A stretch of DNA of 64,000 nucleotides from Enterocloster clostridioformis (GCF_020297485.1 NZ_JAIWZC010000001.1:2170001-2234000), one strand, 5' to 3'; positions 34,257 through 42,643 are shown, numbered from the stretch's first letter. Notes: generated from the sequence alone by a model not told the origin. Made by a program: numbers and translations.

Positions 34257-35125
34257 GCTATCACCGCAGGACACGCAGACTTGCATTCTACATCCTTTCC
34301 CTGCTTCGTCAGACCTTTTCCGTGAAACAGATTGCAGAACTTACCGGTGTTTCCGCCCAGACGGTCTGCCGGCTCCTGGACACCATACACTCTCCTCCGC
34401 CTGACCGGCTCCCACGAGCACTCTCCATTGACGAATTCAAAGGGAATGCTTCCACCGGCAAATATCAGTGTATCCTGGTTGAGCCGAACAAACGGCGAAT
34501 CCTTGATATCCTCCCAGACCGGACCCAGAGCCACCTGGCTGAGTATTGGCGTAGCATTCCAAGGAAAGAACGCTTGAATGTTAAGTTCTTCGTCTGCGAT
34601 ATGTGGCGGCCTTATACAGAGCTTGCTCAGACCTTCTTTCCTAACGCAAAGCTCATTCTGACCCGCTATATAAAACTGAAAGATGAAAACAAACAGGCCT
34701 GTGACCTGATGCTTCAGTACAGTGAGGATTTGCGTTTGGCACACCACATGAAAGAGTGGTTTTATGATATCTGCCAGATGAAGGCATACCGCCAGCAACA
34801 GCAGGAATTTGATGACTGGATTGCAAATGCACAGAGCTGTGGGATCAAGGAATTTGAGGACTGTGCCAAGACTTACAGGGCCTGGCGCAAAGAAATCCTG
34901 AATGTCTTTAAATACGGGCTGACAAATGGACCTACAGAAGGATTCAACAACAAGATAAAAGTATTAAAACGGAGCAGCTACGGAATTCGCAACTTCAAGC
35001 GTTTCCGAACTCGAATACTCCACTGTACATCATAGGATAAAATGGTCGGTAATGCGGAGGCTTATTTGGCATATCCAAAATCAGTAAAACTTGGAACCAT
35101 ACATAAAAGGTGTACTTGTCATAGA

Positions 35126-35173
35126 GTTGGCGCGGGATTTTAACAAATCCCACCCCAACTATTGACAAAGAGC
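35126..35173. repeat. Right end of the ISL3-family element
   Basis: Read on the minus strand from 35173, the sequence GCTCTTTGTCAATAGTTGG is typical of ISL3-type terminal repeats. It runs into a strong hairpin, GTTGGCGCGGGATTT / AAATCCCACCCCAAC (35126-35160). Immediately beyond 35173 the istB relic starts, so the ISL3 element lies inside or against an IS21-type element. The matching left end was not found near 32640, where the group II intron begins. Confidence 0.65.
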
Positions 35174-35485
35174 CTGAAAAAATACACCAAGCCAGTGGTG
35201 TTGATTATTGATGAGGGGCTGCTTCTTAAGCTGACAGAAGCCGAAGCCAGAAACCTTTTTGAACTGATACACAAAAGACGCAAGAAATTTTCAACAATCT
35301 TTTGTTCCTAGTTTCGCGAAAGCGAATGGTATCAGCAGATCTGCGGTGGCGAAAGCACCCTTGCAGATGCCATCATGGATCGCATATCCTACGATTCATA
35401 TAAGATCGACATTGAAAGTATGGATCCATCCAAAAATCTTTCCATGAGAGAGGTATATGGACTGAATCCTGCACTGTCAAAGTAA
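35174..35485 (+). pseudogene. IS21-type IstB ATPase, C-terminal relic with in-frame stop
   Basis: The frame LKKYTKPVVLIIDEG (Walker B), then RRKKFSTIFCS, a TAG stop near 35310, then FRESEWYQQICGGESTLADAIMDRISYDSYKI and MREVYGLNPAL matches the C-terminal half of IS21-family IstB helper ATPases. The glutamine codon usually found at the stop has become TAG. The N-terminal half with Walker A and the istA gene are absent. It begins at the right end of the ISL3 element, which probably interrupted it. Confidence 0.8.
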
Positions 35486-35673
35486 CTATTAACCAGGAAA
35501 ACGGAGTGGCTCTGTTGGTCCGGACAGGTGGCTCTTGCCACATCGGACTGGCTGCTCCGCCGCACCGTAATAATCACCAAAAAACCAGCAGTAGGCAAGG
35601 TTAAACGGCACTTTCTCTTCAAGCCTTCGTTCTGATTTGATTCCATAAAGATAAGCAATGAGCAGCATTTTTA

Positions 35674-35766
35674 TCAGGATAACCGAATCAATAGATTTAC
35701 ACAGTTTTTAATCTGGCTCAGGAGATGGCTCTCCGGAACCATAGAATCTATGTCAAGAATTACCAT
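35674..35766 (-). pseudogene. IS1182-family transposase N-terminal relic (copy 2)
   Basis: Thirty codons start MVILDIDSMVPESHLLSQIK and end at a premature stop after about 90 bases. Over 35700-35805 the minus strand is close to the plus strand at 18190-18297, with only scattered mismatches, so this is a second fragment of the same element in inverted orientation. The catalytic domain is absent. Confidence 0.7.
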
Positions 35767-36057
35767 CTGAATTTACCCAGTCTGTTTTCCCATCATAAAA
35801 ATGACCTATCGCACTTGATATGATAATTATACCATACAGAAGGTCCTTTTTCTTTAGTTTGTCAACAGGCCCTTTTCTTCACACACTCACTTCTATTCCT
35901 GTTTGATAGCCTTTTGTTGCTGCTTTTCCAGCAAATTTTCTTGTATATCAATTGTATAAATCGCCCGGAGTCCTTTCTTCACTGCTAGGCACCGCCTGGA
36001 AGATGACAATGAGAATCACGCGCGATTACAATGATTCATGGCTAACAGACTCCCCCC

Positions 36058-36155
36058 CCCCGTCTGTTCAATCAGGTATTGAATGATGGATGTGAATGAC
36101 CGTCCCAATATATCATAAACAACAGAATCTAACGCAATATTGCAAACGGTAAGAG
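36058..36155 (-). pseudogene. IS110-like transposase fragment
   Basis: A minus-strand frame of about 33 codons reads TVCNIALDSVVYDILGRS then SIIQYLIEQTG, resembling the stretch just after the DEDD RuvC-like domain of IS110-family transposases. A poly-C tract lies at its end, and stops occur shortly on both sides. It is too short for certainty and plainly non-functional. Confidence 0.4.
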
Positions 36156-36312
36156 TATTCTGATATCAGTTCTTTTCGTTGGAACGGCAGGAAACAGGCT
36201 TATAACTATGCCTTGCATATTCACGTAAAATGTAAATTATTCGCATGGAATGTAACTGCCTCTTACAAGTCCCAGACGGCACGTAAACGCCCAATGTCCA
36301 GTACCCTGACAA

Positions 36313-36465
36313 TTATGGTGCCGCAGTTATGTGAGGCCCGTTGAGTTCTGCTTTTTTGATTTTCTGTAAGATACTTGTCCAGCGTTTTCCCCATGGATAT
36401 CGTTCATGAGTGCCTGGAATCAGCCCCCAGGTATTGGAGTCGCCAAAAGCCAGTATATTTTTCAT
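36313..36465 (-). pseudogene. SGNH/GDSL hydrolase N-terminal fragment
   Basis: Fifty codons start MKNILAFGDSNTWGLIPGTH, the block I GDS motif of SGNH hydrolases including the nucleophile serine, continue to WTSILQKIKK, then lose similarity and stop. The remaining family blocks are missing. Its ATG overlaps the stop of the amino-acid binding protein gene as TGATG, so it was once the next gene in that operon and has been truncated by the decayed mobile region on its left. Confidence 0.75.
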
Positions 36466-37349
36466 CATTTATTTTTTCTTCCACCTTCAACAACCAGACT
36501 GTCTTCGTAGTCCAAACCATAGGTGTCAGCTAATGTTGCCTTATAAGCTGCATGGAAAAACTGCTCCTCACCAAGGCTTATGATTTCCTCATTCAACCAG
36601 TCCAGAAGAGTATTATTACCCTTGGAAACTGCTGGTGCAATGCTGTCCTGACTGCCCAATGATGGAATTCCTACAGTGTAACCATCGTTCTGCAATGCAA
36701 AGGCAATAACCTCTGTGTTATCATTTACCCACGCTACTCCGTTCCCGTTTTCCAGGGCATTCTTTGCAGTTGCATAAGAGTCATACTTCTGCAGTGGGAT
36801 ATCCGGATAGTTTTCAATCAGATAGGTTTCTGCGGTTGTGCCGGAAATGACAATGATTTGATCCTCCGCATTCCAGCTATCCAGGCTCTCAATCACACGG
36901 CTGTCTGGAGAAACGACTCCTAGTGCAACATTCATATATGGAAGTGCGAAATCTACTTCTTCAGCACGCTGAGGTGTTACTGTGAAGTTTGCCAGAATGA
37001 TATCTGCCTTACCAGTCTGCAGATATTCGATACGGTTAGCCGCCTCGGTGGATATATAGTTGATTTTCACGCCGAGATCTTCACCGATGCGGTTGGCAAA
37101 GTACACATCATAGCCCTGATACTCCCCATTTTCATCTACATAGCCGAATGGGTTCTTGTCAGAGAAAACGCCGATGTTAATGGTGCCGCTCTCCTTAATT
37201 TCGTCCAAAGTACGGTAAACAACATTCTGGTTTTTTTCTCTGTCGGCTGTCACGCTGCCATTTGAAGAATTCTCTGATCCACAGGCAGCCAGAGAAAGCG
37301 TCAGCGAAAGAGTGAGTACAACGGTTACAAGCTTACGAATATTTTTCAT
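36465..37349 (-). CDS. Amino-acid ABC transporter substrate-binding lipoprotein
   Basis: The lipoprotein is about 294 residues with signal peptide MKNIRKLVTVVLTLSLTLSL and lipobox LAAC, followed by an SBP_bac_3 domain. Features include SGTINIGVFSDKNPFGYVDENGEYQGYDVYF, GKADIILANFTVTPQRAEEVDFALPYM and the family hinge region. It delivers a polar amino acid to the two permeases upstream. ATG 37349 has GGAG at a spacing of six; alternative starts up to 37370 add a few residues. The neighbouring metY and Rrf2-family regulator make cystine or another sulfur amino acid a reasonable guess, but the sequence does not decide the ligand. Confidence 0.92.
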   Translation of the reverse strand: MKNIRKLVTVVLTLSLTLSLAACGSENSSNGSVTADREKNQNVVYRTLDEIKESGTINIGVFSDKNPFGYVDENGEYQGYDVYFANRIGEDLGVKINYISTEAANRIEYLQTGKADIILANFTVTPQRAEEVDFALPYMNVALGVVSPDSRVIESLDSWNAEDQIIVISGTTAETYLIENYPDIPLQKYDSYATAKNALENGNGVAWVNDNTEVIAFALQNDGYTVGIPSLGSQDSIAPAVSKGNNTLLDWLNEEIISLGEEQFFHAAYKATLADTYGLDYEDSLVVEGGRKNK

Positions 37350-37379
37350 CATGATCTCCATTCCGGGCATCGCCCTATA

Positions 37380-38141
37380 TCAGTTTTGCTTTGAACCTTT
37401 CCGCTCAAAGGTAAATGTTTGCAAAAACTTTTTTGCCCGGTCAGTTCTCGGCGCATCGAAAAACTGATCCGGTGTCCCTTCCTCATTGATTTCTCCATCA
37501 TCCAGAAAGATAATCCTGTCAGCCACCGCCCTTGCAAACTGCATTTCATGAGTGACGATTATCATCGTCCGTCCCTGGTCAGCAAGGTTTAAGATAACCT
37601 CCAATACTTCTCTGACCATCTCCGGGTCAAGTGCTGCTGTTACCTCATCAAACAGCAGAATTTCAGGGTGCATACATAATGCACGGACAATCGCAACCCG
37701 TTGTTTCTGTCCACCAGATAACTGCCGTGGAAAACTTTTCGCTTTTTCCGCAAGGCCAACACGGGACAAAAGTGCAAGAGCTTCTTTTTTTACCTCGTCC
37801 TTTGTCCTTTTCTGCACTTTGGTCGGTGCCAGCAGGATATTATCCAGCACGTTCAAGTGCGGGAACAGCTCATAGCTCTGGAATACCATACCGATCTTTT
37901 GGCGAATTCCGGTTAAGTTTCTGCTTCGCTTCGTGACAAGCTCCCCATGCAGCCGGATCTCACCACTCTGAATATTCTCCAGGGCATTGATACACCGCAG
38001 CAGTGTACTTTTTCCGCATCCGCTGGGGCCGACAATCACAACAGCCTCACCCTCGTGAATCTGCAGGCTTAAATCATTGAGAACAGTAGAATTGTCAAAT
38101 TGTTTTGTCAGATGCTCTATAGTTAATACCGATTCCGACAT
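37380..38141 (-). CDS. Polar amino-acid ABC transporter ATPase (GlnQ/HisP type)
   Basis: The 253-residue ATPase has Walker A GPSGCGKSTLLR, Q-loop FQSYELFPHLNVLDN, signature LSGGQKQRVAIVRAL, Walker B ILLFDEVTAALD, and switch histidine IVTHEMQFA. ATG 38141 follows GGAGGTGATG, and the gene begins five bases from the permease stop. Single-domain ATPase of normal length, forming a homodimer under the permease pair. Complete and unremarkable. Confidence 0.94.
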   Translation of the reverse strand: MSESVLTIEHLTKQFDNSTVLNDLSLQIHEGEAVVIVGPSGCGKSTLLRCINALENIQSGEIRLHGELVTKRSRNLTGIRQKIGMVFQSYELFPHLNVLDNILLAPTKVQKRTKDEVKKEALALLSRVGLAEKAKSFPRQLSGGQKQRVAIVRALCMHPEILLFDEVTAALDPEMVREVLEVILNLADQGRTMIIVTHEMQFARAVADRIIFLDDGEINEEGTPDQFFDAPRTDRAKKFLQTFTFERKGSKQN

Positions 38142-38145
38142 CTCA

Positions 38146-38820
38146 TCACCTCCATTGTTTCTCAAGGTATTTTGCCAAAAGGCTGATTGGCCAGCAGGCA
38201 ATAAAATATAAAAATAATACCGTTAAGTAAATTCCAAATGCAGCATTGGGACTACTCATTCGGTTTGCCTCTATAATCTGTTGGGCAACCTTCAGTACCT
38301 CCACAACGCCGATCATCAGGATCAGGCTTGTGGTTTTAATCATCCTTGTAATGAGGTTGATTGACAGTGGGATCAACCTTCGCACGACCTGTGGCAGAAT
38401 AATATACCGATAGCTTTGCATTCCTGTTAGCCCCAGTGCTTCGGCACTTTCATACTGGTGTATGGGAATACTAATAAGCGCACCCCGGACCAGATCGCTC
38501 ATTTCAGCCGTTCCCCAGACTGTGAATACGATCATGGATGCCAACTCCCCGGACAAGTCCCAGCCAAAGGCTCTCGTAGTACCGAAATAGACGAGGAACA
38601 GTAACACCATCTGCGGCATAATCCGGACAAATTCCAGATAACATCGCAGGATCGCCCGGCAGATTGGATTTTTCCATGTCATGAGAATGCCCAAAATGAT
38701 TCCCAATGGGATACTGATGGCGACGGAAATCATACTGATTTTGAGTGCCGCGTCTAATCCGCCAAGAATACGTGCAAGATTTTTCCCTTTCAGCAGCACC
38801 TCAAGACCCAAATCCGGCAT
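38146..38820 (-). CDS. Amino-acid ABC transporter permease (HisM/GlnP type), second subunit
   Basis: The 224-residue membrane protein has five or so helices and the HisMQ signature: YLEFVRIMPQMVLLFLVYFG, then the EAA loop ESAEALGLTGMQSYRYIILPQVVRRLIP. It overlaps the preceding permease gene by 20 bases, so the two are translationally coupled and probably form a heterodimer. Length is typical. Confidence 0.93.
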   Translation of the reverse strand: MPDLGLEVLLKGKNLARILGGLDAALKISMISVAISIPLGIILGILMTWKNPICRAILRCYLEFVRIMPQMVLLFLVYFGTTRAFGWDLSGELASMIVFTVWGTAEMSDLVRGALISIPIHQYESAEALGLTGMQSYRYIILPQVVRRLIPLSINLITRMIKTTSLILMIGVVEVLKVAQQIIEANRMSSPNAAFGIYLTVLFLYFIACWPISLLAKYLEKQWR

Positions 38821-39490
38821 AGCGTGACCTCCTTTCCAGGAGGCTTCCCAAAACGGAAACCGGAAGCAAAATAATAAGATAGAACATCACTAACAGGAAA
38901 AGGCTCTCCGCAGTTTTGTAATACAGTCCAATCAGATCCTTTGCTGTAAACATTAAATCCATCAGGCTTATGGCAGAGAATACGCTGGTTTCTTTCAATA
39001 AAAAAATCACATTCGCCATAAATGCCGGAACGCTGATGGAAAATGCCTGCGGCAAAATTACATAAGAAAAAGTCTGCAGTTTACTTAGCCCGAGACTATA
39101 TGCGCTTTCCTCTTGGATTGGCGCAATCGCCTCAATCCCACTGCGAAATGCTTCTGACATATAGCTCCCGCCAAGAAAAGCCAGCCCTGCGACACCGCAC
39201 GCAGCGGCATCTGTCTGAATACCAATTTTGGGCAGGCCATAATAGATGAAGAACAACTGCACCATAAGAGGCGTGTTCCGGCTGATTTCAATGTATACAG
39301 ATACAATCCTGCGGATGACCGGAATCTTATAATACTGAATGATAGTGCATAGTAACCCAATCGTAATGGCGGCCGCTATCCCAATAAATCCGATTTTTAC
39401 TGTCAGTACCGCCGCTTTTTGGTACAACGGCAAATATTTCCCGATAATTTCCCAGCTCAAGCCAGCCTCCTCCTTTTGCCTCAATTTCAT
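38801..39490 (-). CDS. Amino-acid ABC transporter permease (HisM/GlnP type), first subunit
   Basis: The 229-residue membrane protein has VYIEISRNTPLMVQLFFIYYGLPKIG and the EAA loop EESAYSLGLSKLQTFSYVILPQAFSISVPA, both signatures of polar amino-acid permeases. It follows metY by only nine bases, which suggests the transporter is co-transcribed with metY and shares its upstream control. The ATG at 39490 has a weak ribosome site, consistent with coupling to metY translation. Confidence 0.92.
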   Translation of the reverse strand: MKLRQKEEAGLSWEIIGKYLPLYQKAAVLTVKIGFIGIAAAITIGLLCTIIQYYKIPVIRRIVSVYIEISRNTPLMVQLFFIYYGLPKIGIQTDAAACGVAGLAFLGGSYMSEAFRSGIEAIAPIQEESAYSLGLSKLQTFSYVILPQAFSISVPAFMANVIFLLKETSVFSAISLMDLMFTAKDLIGLYYKTAESLFLLVMFYLIILLPVSVLGSLLERRSRYAGFGS

Positions 39491-39499
39491 TCACATCAC

Positions 39500-40795
39500 T
39501 TATTTTAATGAAGCAAACCCATTCTCTAAGTCCGCGATAATATCATCAATATGCTCTGTGCCGATGGACAGGCGGATGGTATTCGGCTTAATGCCCTGTT
39601 CCAGCAATTCTTCCGGGGAGAGTTGGGAATGGGTGGTACTGGCCGGGTGGATTACGAGGCTCTTTACATCGGCTACATTGGCAAGCAGGGAGAAGATTTT
39701 CAGATTGTCCATAAACCTCCAGGCTTCCTCCTGGCCGCCCTTAATCTCAAAGGTGAAGATGCTGGCTCCTCCATTGGGGAAATACTTCGTGTACAATGCG
39801 TGGTTGGGATGATCCGGCAGGCTGGGATGATTGACTTTTTCCACCTGCGGATGATTGACCAGATATTCCACCACTTTCTTTGTATTTTCTGCATGACGTT
39901 CCAGGCGTAGGGAAAGGGTTTCCACGCCCTGCAAAAGCAGGAATGCGTTGAAGGGGGAAAGAGTTGCACCTGTATCGCGAAGAAGAATGGCACGGATATA
40001 GGTGACGAAGGCCGCCGGGCCTGCCGCATCCACAAAAGAGACACCATGATAGCTGGGGTTGGGTTTTGCGATAGGAGCGTATTTACCACTGGCTTTCCAG
40101 TCAAAATTGCCGGAATCCACGATAATACCACCCAGGGTAGTTCCATGGCCGCCGATGAACTTGGTGGCGGAATGGACTACGATATCTGCTCCGTGTTCAA
40201 TCGGGCGGATGAGGTATGGTGTGCCAAAGGTGTTATCAATCACAAGAGGCAGACCGTGTGCATGAGCAATTTCTGCGATTGCATCAATGTCCGGGATATC
40301 GCTGTTTGGGTTGCCCAGCGTTTCCAGGTAGACAGCTTTGGTATTTGTCTGTATGGCGGCGGTCAGTTCTTCAAGGTTATGGGCATCCACAAAGGTTGCG
40401 GTGACTCCGAACTGAGGAAGTGTGTGTGCCAGCAGATTATAGCTGCCGCCATAGATTGTCTTCTGTGCTACAATGTGATCGCCGGCTTGTGCCAGAGCCT
40501 GAATGGTATAGGTGATTGCGGCAGCACCAGATGCGGTTGCCAGTGCAGCAGCGCCGCCTTCAAGCGCGGCAAGCCGCTTTTCCAGTACGTCCTGCGTTGA
40601 GTTTGTCAGGCGTCCATAAATATTGCCTGCATCTGTAAGCCCGAAGCGTGCTGCAGCGTGTGCGGCATTATGGAACACATAAGAGGTGGTCTGGTAAATG
40701 GGAACTGCTCTGGAACCGGTGGCAGAATCGGCCTGCTCCTGTCCAACGTGAAGCTGCAGGGTTTCAAATTTGTATCCGTTTTTATATTCACTCAT
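39500..40795 (-). CDS. metY: O-acetylhomoserine sulfhydrylase (MetY)
   Basis: The 431-residue PLP enzyme of the Cys/Met metabolism family opens with YKFETLQLHVGQEQADSATGSRAVPIYQTTSY. It has AALATASGAAAITY, the PLP-phosphate region, DNTFGTPYLIRPIEHGADIVVHSATKFIGGHGT with the Schiff-base lysine, and RLSIGTEHIDDIIADLENGF at the end. The longer length and insertions fit O-acetylhomoserine sulfhydrylases rather than cystathionine lyases. It makes homocysteine from O-acetylhomoserine and sulfide. ATG 40795 has AAGGAG eight bases upstream. Control appears to come from the leader region 40861-41131 and the divergent Rrf2 protein. Confidence 0.95.
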   Translation of the reverse strand: MSEYKNGYKFETLQLHVGQEQADSATGSRAVPIYQTTSYVFHNAAHAAARFGLTDAGNIYGRLTNSTQDVLEKRLAALEGGAAALATASGAAAITYTIQALAQAGDHIVAQKTIYGGSYNLLAHTLPQFGVTATFVDAHNLEELTAAIQTNTKAVYLETLGNPNSDIPDIDAIAEIAHAHGLPLVIDNTFGTPYLIRPIEHGADIVVHSATKFIGGHGTTLGGIIVDSGNFDWKASGKYAPIAKPNPSYHGVSFVDAAGPAAFVTYIRAILLRDTGATLSPFNAFLLLQGVETLSLRLERHAENTKKVVEYLVNHPQVEKVNHPSLPDHPNHALYTKYFPNGGASIFTFEIKGGQEEAWRFMDNLKIFSLLANVADVKSLVIHPASTTHSQLSPEELLEQGIKPNTIRLSIGTEHIDDIIADLENGFASLK

Positions 40796-40860
40796 TTTTG
40801 TGATCTCCTTTGGATTAATATTTTTCGGTTCACTCGGCTGCTGTTCCGGTTTCGGCAAAT

Positions 40861-40891
40861 AAAAAACCGGAAGCTCATCACAAGCTCCCGG
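40861..40891 (-). terminator. Intrinsic terminator in the metY leader
   Basis: On the minus strand CCGGGAGCTT (40891-40882) pairs with GAGCTTCCGG (40876-40867), with two G-T pairs, around a short loop. It is followed by TTTTTT (40866-40861). It lies after the cysteine-rich leader gene and 66 bases before the metY start, in the place expected for an attenuator. Its 5' arm is also complementary to 40992-41000 inside the leader gene. Confidence 0.85.
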
Positions 40892-40918
40892 GCCAATGGC
40901 ATACGATATGCTGACAGA

Positions 40919-41056
40919 TCAATCAAGCATTGTATCGAGGCAGTTAGCTATGCTGCAATCTGCGCATAACCATACCCCAGCCATATAATATGCCCGGGAG
41001 TTCCGCATTCGACAACACATGACAGTATGAACTTTAAGGGTATATAATCCGGTCAT
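40919..41056 (-). CDS. Cysteine-rich leader peptide upstream of metY
   Basis: This 45-residue frame is led by AAAGGAGG eight bases before ATG 41056, one of the best ribosome sites in the window. It has adjacent cysteine codons at residues 14-15 (VMCCRMRNSR) and three more at 31, 34 and 39, five cysteines in all. It ends at TGA 40919, 28 bases before the terminator. Bases 41000-40992 (CTCCCGGGC, codons 19-22) are perfectly complementary to 40893-40885 at the terminator's 5' arm, so an alternative antiterminator helix is possible. Ribosome stalling at the cysteine pair under cysteine shortage would leave this segment free to block termination. The peptide itself resembles no domain I know; attenuation is inference from layout. 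Confidence 0.8.
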   Translation of the reverse strand: MTGLYTLKVHTVMCCRMRNSRAYYMAGVWLCADCSIANCLDTMLD

Positions 41057-41102
41057 TGCTTTCGCCTCCTTTCCTGATAATCAGCTCAAAACCGATGCAC
41101 TT

Positions 41103-41131
41103 ATAGTATCACCAATTGCCTACTATGTCAA
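41103..41131 (-). promoter_or_regulatory. metY leader promoter with candidate operator
   Basis: TTGACA (41131-41126) and TACTAT (41108-41103) are separated by exactly 17 bases, a near-consensus sigma-A promoter 47 bases upstream of the leader ATG. The interval contains an imperfect palindrome ATAGTA...TACTAT spanning 41103-41126, a plausible site for the divergent Rrf2-family regulator; that pairing is inferred. Confidence 0.8.
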
Positions 41132-41159
41132 TGGGCGATTTTGAAATTTTTGAAAATCA

Positions 41160-41189
41160 TTGATTTACCCATTCACCCCGCGGTATAAT
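41160..41189 (+). promoter_or_regulatory. Promoter of the Rrf2-family regulator gene
   Basis: TTGATT (41160-41165) and TATAAT (41184-41189) are 18 bases apart, about 32 bases before the ATG at 41222. It is divergent from the metY leader promoter, the two -35 boxes being about 30 bases apart, so one bound regulator could affect both. Confidence 0.65.
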
Positions 41190-41221
41190 AGGCATAAATT
41201 ACAGAAAGGACGGTGTATGGT

Positions 41222-41617
41222 ATGATTTCAACAAAAGGACGCTATGCTCTTCGTGTCATGATAGATCTGGCAGAACATGGTGGTGAAGGATACATTCCCT
41301 TGAAAGAAGTGGCAGAGCGGCAGGAAATTTCCAAAAAATACCTGGAGATTATTGTAAAAGAGCTTATCAAAGAAAAGATGCTGATCGGGCTTGGGGGACG
41401 TGGAGGCGGGTACAAACTTTGCCGTAAGCCGGAAGAATATCCAGTAGGTGAGATATTGGAATTAATGGAGGGATCGCTTGCTACTGTTGCATGTCTTTCC
41501 AAGGACGCCAAACCCTGCAGCAGGGCCGCCACATGTAAAACTCTTCCCATGTGGGCAGAGTTTGATAAAATGGTGCATGATTATTTTTATGGAAAAACAC
41601 TGGAGGATTTGTTATAA
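41222..41617 (+). CDS. Rrf2-family transcriptional regulator (CymR/IscR-like)
   Basis: The 131-residue regulator has the Rrf2 winged HTH: MISTKGRYALRVMIDLAEH, LKEVAERQEISKKYLEIIVKEL, and the wing GLGGRGGGYKL. The C-terminal part has three cysteines (ACLSKDAKPC...ATCKT) spaced like the iron-sulfur ligands of IscR, so an Fe-S or redox role is possible. ATG 41222 fits the AAAGGA site better than GTG 41213. Divergence from metY suggests control of sulfur amino-acid genes, as CymR does in Bacillus. A role with an Fe-S cluster operon is the alternative, but no isc/suf genes are near. Confidence 0.9.
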   Translation: MISTKGRYALRVMIDLAEHGGEGYIPLKEVAERQEISKKYLEIIVKELIKEKMLIGLGGRGGGYKLCRKPEEYPVGEILELMEGSLATVACLSKDAKPCSRAATCKTLPMWAEFDKMVHDYFYGKTLEDLL

Positions 41618-41843
41618 ATTTACGCTTATAAAAGCTGGGTGGGATGAGGTATGTATCGGAATTGTATACCTATTGCCCATATTATTAGCTAGCTCTTTTA
41701 GGAATCGGCATGATTATTTTGTGGATCACATCCATAGATATGTGGAAAACATTGCAGACAGTGCATGGATTGATGATGATTTTTCTATTCTCTTTTTCAT
41801 CGATTCATTCTGCTGAAACAGGCCGAGGCAATTGGGTACAAGC

Positions 41844-42523
41844 TCACATCATATCCCATAAAAACTCTCCTGAGTCATCCAGCACAACAGGCACCAGCTG
41901 CTTTTCTTCAAACTGCATGACCTTACAGAGCGTGGAGAAGGCAAACTGCTCCAAGGCTTCCGTGCCATACCGGGGATACTCCGAGAGGTCCGCTTTACTA
42001 TATTTCCCGTTTTGCTCAACAGGCCCGTCCACCGAATATCCCTCTGTTTCGATCCAGTTCAAAATGGTTTCCTCATCGGCCTGCCACGCCAGCTTATTGA
42101 GCTTATCCGGCTCCTGATCCTCTTCAAACCGGACGACCATGGGATGCTCCATGACATCCCATTCCTTCTCCACAATAGGCGAAACCGTATCATTATGGGT
42201 ATGGCAAGCAGCCACAAACAGCATGGTACCACAATCGTCCCAGCCCAGCTGGTCGGTATAGTAGGGCTTCCCGTTATCCTCAGTCTATGGGCATAGGGAG
42301 GTTTTTCCAGCTGGGATATTGCGGCCGATATCTGTTCCCGCCCATTCTCCACAAAATCCTGGACCTCAGCAGGGCTCAGTTTCTTCGCGTCTGCCGCGTC
42401 CTGTCCATACGGAGTTATTTTCTGAAAGATGTAGCCGTTTGCCGCTGCCCATTGCTGGACAGCGGTCTTCCGGTTATTCGAATAGTACCGGGGCAACGTC
42501 CCAGCGTAGATATCCAGTCCCAC
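41844..42523 (-). pseudogene. Frameshifted hypothetical protein of a clostridial accessory family
   Basis: The minus strand reads MGLDIYAGTLPRYYSNNRKTA through QISAAISQLEKPPYA. It then shifts frame near 42285 and continues as TEDNGKPYYTDQLGWDDCG and MLFVAACHTHNDTV to the stop at 41844. The two halves together give about 225 residues and clearly belonged to one gene. An internal deletion in the second half (after EHPMVVRFEED) is also possible compared with what I recall of this family. I know no function. Similar genes occur in accessory clusters with DUF3885 proteins, as here. Confidence 0.65.
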
Positions 42524-42643
42524 AGTAGATGTCTCCTTATCTGTGTATCAGCGCCGTTCCAGAGTGCAGCTGTGCCCGGCTCCTTCCGTCTTCAAATATT
42601 ATTTCAAAAGGCGGCCGTCAATGGTAAATTTCTGCCGGGGTGG

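Larger units (their letters stand above)
32664..35035 (+). pseudogene. ISL3-family transposase gene split by an IS630-family insertion
   Basis: The first part (32664-32860) encodes the N-terminal zinc finger, CPCCGAYTKRVHDYR then CPSCHKRFTEPCSFLP. The second part (34257-35035) encodes the rest, including the HTH TFSVKQIAELTGVSAQTVCRLL, the catalytic LSIDEFKG, and the C-terminal GFNNKIKVLKRSSYG and RFRTRILHC. Removing 32861-34254 rejoins the frame exactly (FLP-SYHRRTRRL), with TA as the duplicated target. Upstream of 32664 the start is missing: the preceding codons KVVQADSFIK lie in another frame, as if one base was lost in the A-run near 32662. So the gene carries both an insertion and an N-terminal lesion. 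Confidence 0.88.
35486..36312. other. Debris-filled gap
   Basis: About 830 bases with no intact gene. It contains an IS1182 relic (35674-35766, minus), an IS110-like scrap (about 36058-36155, minus), and a run of ten C at about 36052-36061. Short pieces between them (for example around 35576-35640) look like fragments of coding sequence that I cannot assign. I see no tRNA, promoter or convincing terminator. Confidence 0.5.

Noticed and set aside
36052..36061. Run of ten C as a phase-variation tract
   Set aside because: It lies between transposase scraps with no intact gene in register, so no switch can be proposed.
40796..41060. SAM riboswitch or T-box in the metY leader
   Set aside because: I find neither the S-box core nor the T-box GGTGG-type motif; the leader instead contains a translated ORF and a simple terminator.
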